A DNA stretch of 64,000 nucleotides from Spirochaetaceae bacterium 4572_59 (GTDB taxonomy: Bacteria > Spirochaetota > Spirochaetia > DSM-2461). Below the pieces are notes generated by a model, which did no database searches, had not been told where the DNA came from, and saw only the letters and a program-made list of their open reading frames with translations. Both the position numbers and the translations under genes were made by a program. The DNA lies in assembly GCA_002084805.1 (NCBI GenBank), contig NBMC01000015.1, positions 35,384-99,383 on the forward strand. The letters run 5' to 3'. Positions 15,898 to 23,812 of the stretch are shown one piece after another (position 1 is the first letter of the stretch; each line of letters begins with the position of its first letter).

Positions 15898-17963
15898 AAA
15901 AGCTGCTCCAGCGCGGCCCTGCCTGAATAGGAGGGGTTTTTCTTCAATAGAGTATCTACCGTAGATTTTGCTTCATCCCGCATCCCCTGAGAAAGCTGTA
16001 CATGGGCCAGTTTATCCCAGGCCTCCCAGTTCTTCTCATTCAGTTTAGTAAGCTGCTTCAGAATAAGTTCCGCTTCCGCATTCTGCTTATTATCCATATA
16101 GGCCCTGGCCAGATTAAACAAGATATTATCATCTGTCGGTTTGGCAGACACAGCCTTTTTATAATAGCTGACGGCATTCAGATAATCCTCTTTATGAAGA
16201 TACACATTTCCCAGGTTATTCCAGATAAGGGCTGAACCGGATTCCAGTTTTTCGGCCTCTTTCAGAAAGAGCAGTGCCTTCTCGAAATCACCAGCCTGGT
16301 CATAGAGGACCCCCAGATTTATCCGTGGTTTCACATAGGAGGGATCGACATCAATTGCTTTTTTATAAGAGGCGACGGCAGCATCTGTCATTCCCAGGTT
16401 TTCATTGACCTCACCCATAGTATAGATAAATTTTGCATTATCCGGCTCCAGTTTGACAGCTTGTACCGCATTATTAAGGGCTGCGGAACTATCGTCTTTC
16501 GCAAGATTGATCAGAGCCATATTATGGTAAATATCTCCTCGCTCCGACTCTAGAGTAGAGGCTTTTTCATAGGACTGAATGGCAAGATCATAGTCTCCCT
16601 GAACATAGTAGGCAGCTCCAAGGCTCCGTCTGTATTTGCCCTTATCGGGCCCCAGGTCCACAGCCTTTTCAAAATAGCTGATAGCCATAGAGCTGACCCC
16701 GTTGTTCAGAGCCATTTTTCCAGCTTCCCAATAGGAGGCGGCATGATCGGGCCGGTATTTGATACTGAGTTTCATGGTTTCCAAAGCATCAGAGTCCCGT
16801 CCCAGTTTAAGGTAGGTCAGTCCCATGGCAAAATAGTTTCCCCTCAAACCGGGTTCAATAGCCTCACATTTTTTAAAGGAGATAAGCGCATCCGGATACT
16901 GTCTAACCCGGTACTGAAGTTTTCCCAGATCGTAGGCAAGAAAGGCATCCCGGGGATTCAGACTGACAGCCTTTTTATAGTAATCGATGGCTTTCTTTGT
17001 ATTCCCGTCTGCTGCGGCGATCTCTCCCAGGTAGGCATAGTTTCTCCAGTCTGAAGGATCCAGGCTGGCCGCTCTCTCGAGGTGTTTCCGGGCATCATCC
17101 CTGGAGGATTGAGAATCGGAATCGGATAGAAACTCAGCCTGACCAAGCAGGGAGTGTCCCCGGGGATCATTACTATCCAGATCAATAATATCCTCACCCT
17201 TTCTCAGAGCTTCTCCATAATTTTCCTGTTCCAGAGCAGTCATGCCCTGATCATAGAGAGACTTTATACTGTTTTCTTTCTCTTCCCGGACCTTTTTTTC
17301 TGCCGCGGATTCTGCATCAGAGCGGGCTTTTTCCGCCCGGATCTTCAGGTTTGAAGCCTTATAAGATGAGGGATCCAGCAAAAGGGCCTGACGGGCATAA
17401 TCGATGGCCTGATCATAATCATTATTACTCAAAGCATCCTCACCACGCTGAATCAGCGATTCAATCTTCCGCTGCAGCTCCTGCTCCTTCTTCCGTTCTG
17501 CCTCTTTACGGTTCGCATCCATTTCCCGCTGAAGCCGTAGTTCTTCCTGACGAGCCATCAGCTCAGCTGCACGAGTATCCGAACCGGGACTCTGGTTCTG
17601 CAGAGACTCACCAAGCTGATCCAGACTGTCTCTGAGCTGATCATTCTGATCTTCCAGGTTCTTCAGATCTTCCAGCCTCTTCTGTTCATCAGAGTTTTTT
17701 TTCAGATCAACAATAGTATCTTTCAAATTCCGGGCTTCCTCATCGGAGGCATCATCAATCAAAAGACCGTCCAAAAGATCCAGTGCTCTCTGATACTCCC
17801 CCTGTTCCATATAATCTCCAGCCAGAGCAATGATGTTATCACGCTTGGAAGGACCACTATCTACGGGTTCTCCGGAAGTTTTTAAAAGAAGCCATAAAAG
17901 AGTTCCTGTAAGCAACAAAGCGACAACCGTGCCGGCAATAATCAGTAGTTTTTTCCTATCCAT
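15894..17963 (-). CDS. membrane-anchored TPR protein
   Basis: 689 residues from the ATG at 17963, chosen because GGGAGA precedes it by five bases; a TTG four codons upstream has none. One N-terminal membrane helix (LLIIAGTVVALLLTG), then TPR-like helices, a Glu/Lys/Arg/Gln-rich coiled coil (~95-185), and about ten TPR repeats to residue 680 (for example DWRNYAYLGEIAAADGNTKK). It probably faces the periplasm as a scaffold for envelope proteins. A TPR protein beside mutL recalls, from memory, the Borrelia lmp1-mutL pair. It forms an operon with the TPR gene upstream on this strand. The stop codons of this gene and mutL overlap (15894-15897). Confidence 0.85.
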   Translation of the reverse strand: MDRKKLLIIAGTVVALLLTGTLLWLLLKTSGEPVDSGPSKRDNIIALAGDYMEQGEYQRALDLLDGLLIDDASDEEARNLKDTIVDLKKNSDEQKRLEDLKNLEDQNDQLRDSLDQLGESLQNQSPGSDTRAAELMARQEELRLQREMDANRKEAERKKEQELQRKIESLIQRGEDALSNNDYDQAIDYARQALLLDPSSYKASNLKIRAEKARSDAESAAEKKVREEKENSIKSLYDQGMTALEQENYGEALRKGEDIIDLDSNDPRGHSLLGQAEFLSDSDSQSSRDDARKHLERAASLDPSDWRNYAYLGEIAAADGNTKKAIDYYKKAVSLNPRDAFLAYDLGKLQYRVRQYPDALISFKKCEAIEPGLRGNYFAMGLTYLKLGRDSDALETMKLSIKYRPDHAASYWEAGKMALNNGVSSMAISYFEKAVDLGPDKGKYRRSLGAAYYVQGDYDLAIQSYEKASTLESERGDIYHNMALINLAKDDSSAALNNAVQAVKLEPDNAKFIYTMGEVNENLGMTDAAVASYKKAIDVDPSYVKPRINLGVLYDQAGDFEKALLFLKEAEKLESGSALIWNNLGNVYLHKEDYLNAVSYYKKAVSAKPTDDNILFNLARAYMDNKQNAEAELILKQLTKLNEKNWEAWDKLAHVQLSQGMRDEAKSTVDTLLKKNPSYSGRAALEQLF

Positions 17964-17981
17964 GTATTCTCCCAATATATT

Positions 17982-18782
17982 CTAGTCTTCAAGATCGGAT
18001 TCTTCAAAGACATCTTCAACTTCCTCGCTATCCGCATTGAAACTTTCTGTTTCATCTCCGGACGAACTCAGAGAATTGAGTATTTCTTCCATCAGAGCTC
18101 TCTGCCGCGCTTCTTCTTCCAAGCGCTTCTGTTCAGACAACAGACGCTTTGACTCATTTTCTGCCAGACGCCGGGCTTCCTCTTCCTGCGCCAGAAGTTT
18201 TGCCTCCTCTTCCAGACGGAGCCGCTCTTCCTCAGCCAGCCGAGCCGCTTCTTCATCCTCAAGCTGCTGTTTCAGCAAAGATATCATTTTTTGAATATTC
18301 TCTTTCTGAGGAGTTTCGGGCTCTTCCATCAGATAATTGAGATAATCATCTATAGCAGATTGATTGGCTTTTTGTCCTACCTCCATATTGGCCCGATTCA
18401 GTAAAGCTTTAGTTCTGAAAGGATTCAGGGAAGAGGCCACATTCGTGTATTTCTCACTGGCCTCTTCATAGCGCTGTTCATTGTAATAAAAATTAGCCAG
18501 GTTATAACTAATTTCATAGTGATGAGTACCGTTAAGATCACTTCCGTTAATCATAGACTCTTCTGCCTTTTTCATCATGCCTTCTTGCTGATAGAGGATT
18601 CCCAGATAAAGGTATATACTATCATTAGAAGGATCTTCCAGCTGAGCCTTTTCAAGGTAGATACGGGCTTCCGAATTCTTTCCTTCCCTGTAAGCATCAA
18701 GCCCGCTGCTGTAACTGTCTGCCCCAGCCATAGGCAGGGTCAATAAAAAGAAGATTAGATTTACAAAACCTTTCATATCCAT
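17982..18782 (-). CDS. exported TPR / TolA-like coiled-coil protein
   Basis: 266 residues with a signal peptide cleaved after about PMAGA. Residues ~20-160 hold three or four TPR units, 170-230 is a highly charged Glu/Arg/Ala coiled coil of TolA type (LAEEERLRLEEEAK), and the tail is acidic (Asp/Glu-rich to the end). The layout recalls treponemal TmpB-like proteins. It is likely periplasmic. It lies 18 bases upstream of the larger TPR protein and probably shares its transcript. AGGGGG lies 11 bases before the ATG. Confidence 0.8.
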   Translation of the reverse strand: MDMKGFVNLIFFLLTLPMAGADSYSSGLDAYREGKNSEARIYLEKAQLEDPSNDSIYLYLGILYQQEGMMKKAEESMINGSDLNGTHHYEISYNLANFYYNEQRYEEASEKYTNVASSLNPFRTKALLNRANMEVGQKANQSAIDDYLNYLMEEPETPQKENIQKMISLLKQQLEDEEAARLAEEERLRLEEEAKLLAQEEEARRLAENESKRLLSEQKRLEEEARQRALMEEILNSLSSSGDETESFNADSEEVEDVFEESDLED

Positions 18783-18807
18783 ATAAGAAGGAACCCCCTA
18801 AGGTTTG

Positions 18808-18826
18808 ACAGTTTCATTGAAACTGT
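18808..18826. promoter_or_regulatory. palindrome in divergent promoter region
   Basis: ACAGTTTCA and TGAAACTGT form a perfect 9-bp inverted repeat around a single T. It overlaps a TTGACA (18805-18810) in the 135-base gap between two divergent TPR genes, which suits an operator. No regulator gene is adjacent. Confidence 0.45.
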
Positions 18827-18917
18827 TTAGTCTATTAACATACAGGAAAAAAGTATCGCTTTCCATAGATTTTCATAATATAGTATATCCTGGAAAGATG
18901 GTTTCTTCGGAGCAGCC

Positions 18918-20288
18918 ATGAGCATAATCGTTATTCTTATTATAATATTCGGCACAGCCCTCTCAGTTTTTCTCTTTTTTATTATCAGATCATTTGTTTT
19001 ACCTAAAAGAGTTAAGAACCTAGCGGATCTGGTAGCTGCCGGAAAAAGTTCTCAAGCCATACGTATGGCAAAACAGATCCTGGCCAAAGAACCACGAAAC
19101 AGTGAGGCCCACTATCTTCTGGCTAAGGCCTATAATCTTGACGGGAAACCCGAACTGGCCCTTATGGAGATGAAGACGGTTAACAACCTGAATGACTTTA
19201 GAGGGTACTGCAAGGAACAGGAGCACCGTCAGATTACAGCTGGTCTGTATCAGCAGTTTAACTTTCCCGAAGAAGCCTTAAAAGAGTACCTCCTTCTGAT
19301 AAAAATGGACCCCTACAATCCTGATTATTACTTTAAGGCGGGAGAACTCTTTGAAGCCCGCAAGAAAGCGCCCCAGGCTGCTCAATATTACAAAAAAGCC
19401 ATTGATATGGATCCCAGAAACTCCGATGCCCATTTCAGTTTAGGAAGTCTTCTGTATAAGGGGAAACGCTTTAATGACGCCAAACTGATTCTTCAAAAAG
19501 CCATAAAGCTGAAACCGGATAATTACAAGGCCCACTTCTATATGGGAAAAATGAGTAAGGATTCTCAGAACTATTCAGCAGCAATTGAGTACTTTGAACA
19601 GGCTCAAAAAGACAGCGATTACAAAATTAAATCTCTTATAGAAAGAGGAATTTGTTATATTGCCAACAAGAATTATGAAAAAGCCATAGCAGAACTGGAA
19701 CGAGCCATCAAACTGACTGCAGAAAATGCTGATGATTCCACTCTGTTTGCCCGCTACTATCTGGCCATGTGTCATGAAAAGAGACGGGATATTGACAATG
19801 CCATAGCGCAATGGGAATTTATTTACAGTAAAAAACAATCATTCAAGGATGTTGCAGAAAAACTAAGTCAGTTTCAGGAACTGAGAGAAGACGACAGGAT
19901 GAAGGATTACCTCACCGCTCCCAATGAAGTTTTTCTGGAGATCTGTCAAAAAGTTGTAGATGTTATGAATCTCAGTATTACTGATCAGACATTAATGAAA
20001 TTTGGCTGTCAGGTGATTGCAACAGAAAAGAGCAGCGGACAGTGGCGTAATACCAAAAAGATGCCCCGCTTGATCTATTTTTACCGGATTACAGATAATC
20101 TTGATCAGGATAAGGTCAGAGAGTTCAATGGAGAGGTACAGAGGATTAAAGCCTCACGGGGTATTATGATTACAAGTTCCCAATTTACCCGCTCTGCCAA
20201 GGATTTTGTGGAATCACGTCCTATAGACCTCTATGAAAAAGATAAGCTGCAAAAACTTCTGGAACAGTCAGAAAAGGCCAATAACTGA
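18918..20288 (+). CDS. TPR protein with C-terminal Mrr-like nuclease fold
   Basis: 456 residues: one N-terminal membrane helix (IVILIIIFGTALSVFLFFII), about seven TPR units (residues 35-310), then a C-terminal domain (~345-450) with FGCQVIATEKSSG and RGIMITSSQFTRSAKDF followed by PIDLYEKDKLQKLLEQ. The last block matches the second half of the Mrr_cat restriction-endonuclease-like fold, in which a membrane-side or DNA-binding role has been proposed. The acidic D...ExK catalytic set is not clearly intact, so nuclease activity is uncertain. GGAG before the ATG gives a good ribosome-binding site. It is followed within three bases by the broken phosphoesterase. Confidence 0.78.
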   Translation: MSIIVILIIIFGTALSVFLFFIIRSFVLPKRVKNLADLVAAGKSSQAIRMAKQILAKEPRNSEAHYLLAKAYNLDGKPELALMEMKTVNNLNDFRGYCKEQEHRQITAGLYQQFNFPEEALKEYLLLIKMDPYNPDYYFKAGELFEARKKAPQAAQYYKKAIDMDPRNSDAHFSLGSLLYKGKRFNDAKLILQKAIKLKPDNYKAHFYMGKMSKDSQNYSAAIEYFEQAQKDSDYKIKSLIERGICYIANKNYEKAIAELERAIKLTAENADDSTLFARYYLAMCHEKRRDIDNAIAQWEFIYSKKQSFKDVAEKLSQFQELREDDRMKDYLTAPNEVFLEICQKVVDVMNLSITDQTLMKFGCQVIATEKSSGQWRNTKKMPRLIYFYRITDNLDQDKVREFNGEVQRIKASRGIMITSSQFTRSAKDFVESRPIDLYEKDKLQKLLEQSEKANN

Positions 20289-20290
20289 TA

Positions 20291-20826
20291 ATGAAAATCC
20301 TCATTGTGGCAGATCATAAAGACCCGCTGGTTTACTCTCCCAATATAAAAGATAGATTCGGAGATATAAATCTGGTGCTTGGAGCAGGCGATCTTCCCAT
20401 GGAGTATTACGGATTCATAGTGAGCAGTTTGAATAAACCTCTCTACTTTGTATTCGGCAACCACAATCTGAAACGCTACCGTCTGTTCAAAAAGGGAGGC
20501 AACAGTTGCATCTCATCAATCAATATTCAGAACTGGGAATGCTTATAAGAATTTTCAAAATGGTTCCTTCACTTTTATGGAATAAAATAAATTACGGCAG
20601 ATATCTGGATATACTGCTAACCCATGCGTCCCCCCGGGGAATACATGACAGGGAGGATCCTTGCCATATCGGATTTAAATCCTTTTTATGGTTTATGGAT
20701 AAGTTTAAGCCGAAATACCTTCTGCATGGTCATATTCATCTGTATTCACTCAATGAAAAAAGAGTGACACAGTATAAAGAAACAACGGTCATAAATACCT
20801 ATGACCACTATGTGATTGATATTTAA
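20291..20826 (+). pseudogene. metallophosphoesterase, frameshifted and internally deleted
   Basis: Two fragments in different frames together make a calcineurin-like phosphoesterase. The first (20291-20548) carries VADHKDP, GAGDLP and FGNHN; the second (20506-20826) carries LLTHASP and LLHGHIH. The metal-site motifs are thus all present, but the stretch that normally links GNHN to the second half is much shorter than expected, and the frame changes near 20505-20548. A single sequencing error would not explain the missing residues. I infer a small deletion that also shifted the frame. It lies in an operon with the TPR-Mrr gene and the ParB-fold gene. Confidence 0.75.
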
Positions 20827-20835
20827 GGACGAATA

Positions 20836-21771
20836 ATGGATAGAAATGCAATGAATTCAGAAGCAAGCTCAGACTTTAACAAAGCCAAGAGCAAAGCGTT
20901 ATTCAATACAATACTGAATATACTGAGACCGGAAAAAAGGGAACTGCTCTCTTTTTACGATGTCAAATCTCTTATAAAAACAAGATCTGAAAGCTATAAG
21001 GGCATGCAGGTGGTAAAAATCGAAGATATTGCCGGCAGCGAAGGCCGCTATCACGATTTCAACAAAGCCTTCCTACCAAAAAAAGAGCACCTCAGGAAAC
21101 GCTGGGAGAGCATAGACAAGGCCTATATCACAGATGTTATCCTACCGCCCATCAAACTTTACAAAATAGGGCAGGTCTACTTTGTACGGGATGGAAATCA
21201 CAGAGTCTCTGTAGCCAAAGCTCAGGGAATGTACTCCATCGATGCCGAAGTGACAGAGCTGACGACCTCAATTAAAATTACCTCTTCCATGAGCAGACTG
21301 GAACTTGTTGCAGCTGTCATAGCCTATGAAAAAGAACAAATTATACAATCCCAGCCGGAATTGGCAGTACTGATTGAAGAAGATAGAATCGACTTTACAG
21401 CTCCCGGCCGTTTTGAAGAAATGCTCCGCCACATCCTGGGACACAAGTATTTTATCAATATGGATCAGGAAGAAGAGATTGCCCTGGAACTGGCAGCCCG
21501 GTCCTGGAGAGAGAACCTCTATCAGCCTATTATCCGCACCATACAGACTGCCAATCTGCTCTCCCGATTCCCCGGAAGAACCGAAGCGGATCTGTATATA
21601 TGGATTGTAAAACACTGGCATGAGCTGAAAGATAAATATGGACAGGAGTATCCCATGGAAGCTGCAGCCGCCGCTTTTTCAAAGAAACATGGAAGTAGCT
21701 TTCTGGAAAATCCCCGAAAATGGATAAAAGAGAAGCTGAACAGTACAGTCAGGAATACCAGAGGCAAGTAA
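20836..21771 (+). CDS. ParB/sulfiredoxin-fold protein
   Basis: 311 residues. The N-terminal half contains YFVRDGNHRVSVAKAQG, the conserved core of ParB-N/Srx-type domains where an Asp-Gly-x-His-Arg motif binds nucleotide. The C-terminal half is helical (~150-300) with Trp-rich segments and is unknown to me. AAGGA lies six bases before the ATG at 20836. There is no HTH typical of chromosome-partition ParB and no parA nearby, so a role in partitioning is not supported. It is co-directional with the broken phosphoesterase (nine-base gap). Confidence 0.7.
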   Translation: MDRNAMNSEASSDFNKAKSKALFNTILNILRPEKRELLSFYDVKSLIKTRSESYKGMQVVKIEDIAGSEGRYHDFNKAFLPKKEHLRKRWESIDKAYITDVILPPIKLYKIGQVYFVRDGNHRVSVAKAQGMYSIDAEVTELTTSIKITSSMSRLELVAAVIAYEKEQIIQSQPELAVLIEEDRIDFTAPGRFEEMLRHILGHKYFINMDQEEEIALELAARSWRENLYQPIIRTIQTANLLSRFPGRTEADLYIWIVKHWHELKDKYGQEYPMEAAAAAFSKKHGSSFLENPRKWIKEKLNSTVRNTRGK

Positions 21772-21839
21772 GATCAAGGAAAGAGCTCCAAGACAGTATT
21801 TTTATACGGCTTGGGGCGAATGACGCAGATATTGCTGCC

Positions 21840-22517
21840 TCACGGCCCATCAGAATCAAAGAGATAGGGACCGGATTTAATACCATAACCCTCCACCTCA
21901 TTCTGATAATAAGCATAAAACCAGGTCACCTGCTGCTGTTCCTTTTCATTCAGAAAGTCAGAGAGCGGAAAGGTTCCAGTAGCTGTATATTTTTCAGTCA
22001 GCAGCTCCGACTGGCTATTGTAGAACCATAACAGCACGGGTGCCACATCCGACCTAATTCTCAGGGTCGCCCCTACTTTTGTAATCTCAGGAAAGTTCAG
22101 CTTCCCGGAATCTATACCGGGCTGACGGATTGTTATGGTACGCTCATCCCGTTGTCCACTGCGGTCTATTACCAGAACACGGTAATCTCCCCGGGGAATA
22201 TTACCGCCTGTTCCGATGCTGAGACCGTTAGCCCCAAGCCAGTGCTCACCGTCCTGGTCATAGCTTACCCAGTTGGAAGAGTCAATTTTCCAGGACCAGT
22301 TCAGGTCGTTCCTGATCAGGTATATCTCGGTCAGATCATTATCTCCGTCACGGTCCTGAACCTGGACATAAAAGTTCAGTTCCTCATAGACGGCTCCCAG
22401 AACAAGATCATCCGTATAAACAAGCATCCAGTCCGTATTGATAATACCGGGAGGGCTACCGGTGCAGGAGAAAAAAAATGGCAGACTCAGAACCACCATA
22501 ATAAGTCTGGTTTTCAA
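21840..22517 (-). CDS. putative lipoprotein with Ca-loop-like motif
   Basis: 225 residues starting with a TTG that overlaps the TGA of the upstream gene. The signal peptide ends in a lipobox (FFFSC). The mature protein is beta-rich; DRDGDNDLTEI resembles an Asp-rich calcium loop, and YRVLVIDRSGQRDERTITI looks like an Ig-like strand pair. No family recognised. It is translated coupled to the SelB-like gene, which is an odd pairing of a cytosolic and an exported product. Confidence 0.7.
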   Translation of the reverse strand: MKTRLIMVVLSLPFFFSCTGSPPGIINTDWMLVYTDDLVLGAVYEELNFYVQVQDRDGDNDLTEIYLIRNDLNWSWKIDSSNWVSYDQDGEHWLGANGLSIGTGGNIPRGDYRVLVIDRSGQRDERTITIRQPGIDSGKLNFPEITKVGATLRIRSDVAPVLLWFYNSQSELLTEKYTATGTFPLSDFLNEKEQQQVTWFYAYYQNEVEGYGIKSGPYLFDSDGP

Positions 22518-23728
22518 ACGAGTTCTCGTCTGTTGTCTCCTGTTGACCGTAACAGCCCGTCTTTTTCCATTTCATCCAGCATCTGCAAAAGACGTCCACG
22601 GCTTAAATCACTGACTCCCGTCAGATCTGAAAGGTCAAAGGTACCGACTTTGGGCAGGATTTCAAGGACTCTGCCAACCAGTTCTTTATATGCCTCTTCA
22701 CTGAAAAGCAGTGTTTCCAGTTTCCTGGCCAGACCACGCCTCTGCAGGATATCCGGCAGATCATCTCTGCGAATGGCCGCAACATCTTTCAGGCTCATAC
22801 CATCTGTTGAATGCTTTCGCAGCTCCTCCAAAAAAGAGCGGGTCATGGGGGAAAGAAACTGTTCCGGCTTATCGGTCCTGTTAACAAGGAATCCTGTCTT
22901 TCGGAAGAGTTTCTCTTGAAGGACCATCTCCTGCACAAGTTCCTGCACAAGAGCCTGAGGACAATCCAGCAAAGCGGGAAGTTCCGATTCCCTGATTCCA
23001 GTCTCACTTTTTGATCTTTTCTCAATAGTCGTAAGCATCCGGTCACCCATACGGGACATGATAAACCAGTGACCCTTGCGGTAGGCTCCCTCAAATTCAG
23101 AATCCATGAGACTGTCAGGGAGCTGTGCAAATCCTCTCACCCGCAAATTCATGGAGTAGATACTTTCAGGACCAGGGAAATTACCGAATTTATTCACCCG
23201 TTTCATCATCTGTTTTACCTGATCAGGGGTAAATGGGTCGGCCATAAGCATGACACATTCAAAACTGTCCCGGCTGTCGGAGAAATGGTAGATCTGTCCC
23301 GGCAGTTGCAGAAAGGGTTCCCGTCCGGAAATCTGGCTAACCCTCTCACTGCGGCTGGAACTGATTTTACTTTTAATTCTGTAATCTGGAAGATCACGCA
23401 GTTTCAGGTCCAGTCCCCGACCGTCGGGAGGAGTGCCCTTCCAGATAACCAGAGCTTTTTTCCCCTCTACGGCCCCATAGGACGCAGAGAGCAAAAGAGC
23501 ATCCTTTCGGATCCCGGATGCAACAACACCCTTGACTTCGATCATGAAAAATCGAGTGTCCTCAATGGGAGATACTGTTTTTAACTGAACACTTTTTCCA
23601 GATGGAAAGAGAGAAAATTCCCCCTGTTCGGGAGGATTACCATTTTTGAGAGCCTTGTAAGTGGAATATTTCCGATTACCCGTGGATTCCAGGGGCCCTA
23701 TAATACTATATGAATCTATCTGTATCAC
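22514..23728 (-). CDS. SelB-like protein lacking the GTPase domain
   Basis: 404 residues from a GTG with AAAGGC upstream. The C-terminal ~120 residues match the terminal winged helices of SelB, ending DEMEKDGLLRSTGDNR as in SelB factors. Residues ~35-80 (LFPSGKSVQLK, ASGIRKDALLLS) resemble SelB beta-barrel domain II. The G domain that should lie in front (GHIDHGKT) is absent, and no ORF upstream supplies it: the next gene is divergent. No selA, selD or tRNA-Sec occurs in this window. It may be an RNA-binding paralogue rather than an elongation factor. Confidence 0.65.
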   Translation of the reverse strand: MIQIDSYSIIGPLESTGNRKYSTYKALKNGNPPEQGEFSLFPSGKSVQLKTVSPIEDTRFFMIEVKGVVASGIRKDALLLSASYGAVEGKKALVIWKGTPPDGRGLDLKLRDLPDYRIKSKISSSRSERVSQISGREPFLQLPGQIYHFSDSRDSFECVMLMADPFTPDQVKQMMKRVNKFGNFPGPESIYSMNLRVRGFAQLPDSLMDSEFEGAYRKGHWFIMSRMGDRMLTTIEKRSKSETGIRESELPALLDCPQALVQELVQEMVLQEKLFRKTGFLVNRTDKPEQFLSPMTRSFLEELRKHSTDGMSLKDVAAIRRDDLPDILQRRGLARKLETLLFSEEAYKELVGRVLEILPKVGTFDLSDLTGVSDLSRGRLLQMLDEMEKDGLLRSTGDNRRELV

Positions 23729-23732
23729 GTAA

Positions 23733-23762
23733 TTGCCTTTTATATACTGAGAGGTCTATAAT
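23733..23762 (+). promoter_or_regulatory. promoter of HTH-methylase gene
   Basis: TTGCCT (23733-23738), 18-base spacer and TATAAT (23757-23762), about 50 bases before the ATG at 23813. It lies in the 84-base gap from the divergent SelB-like gene. Confidence 0.55.
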
Positions 23763-23812
23763 ATCATAAGAACAGAACCTTTGAATAGACTGGAAAAATC
23801 AATAAAAAACAA

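Noticed and set aside
21720..22031. 103-residue + strand frame between two convergent genes
   Set aside because: It overlaps the ends of both the ParB-fold gene and the lipoprotein gene and has no start site or recognisable domain.
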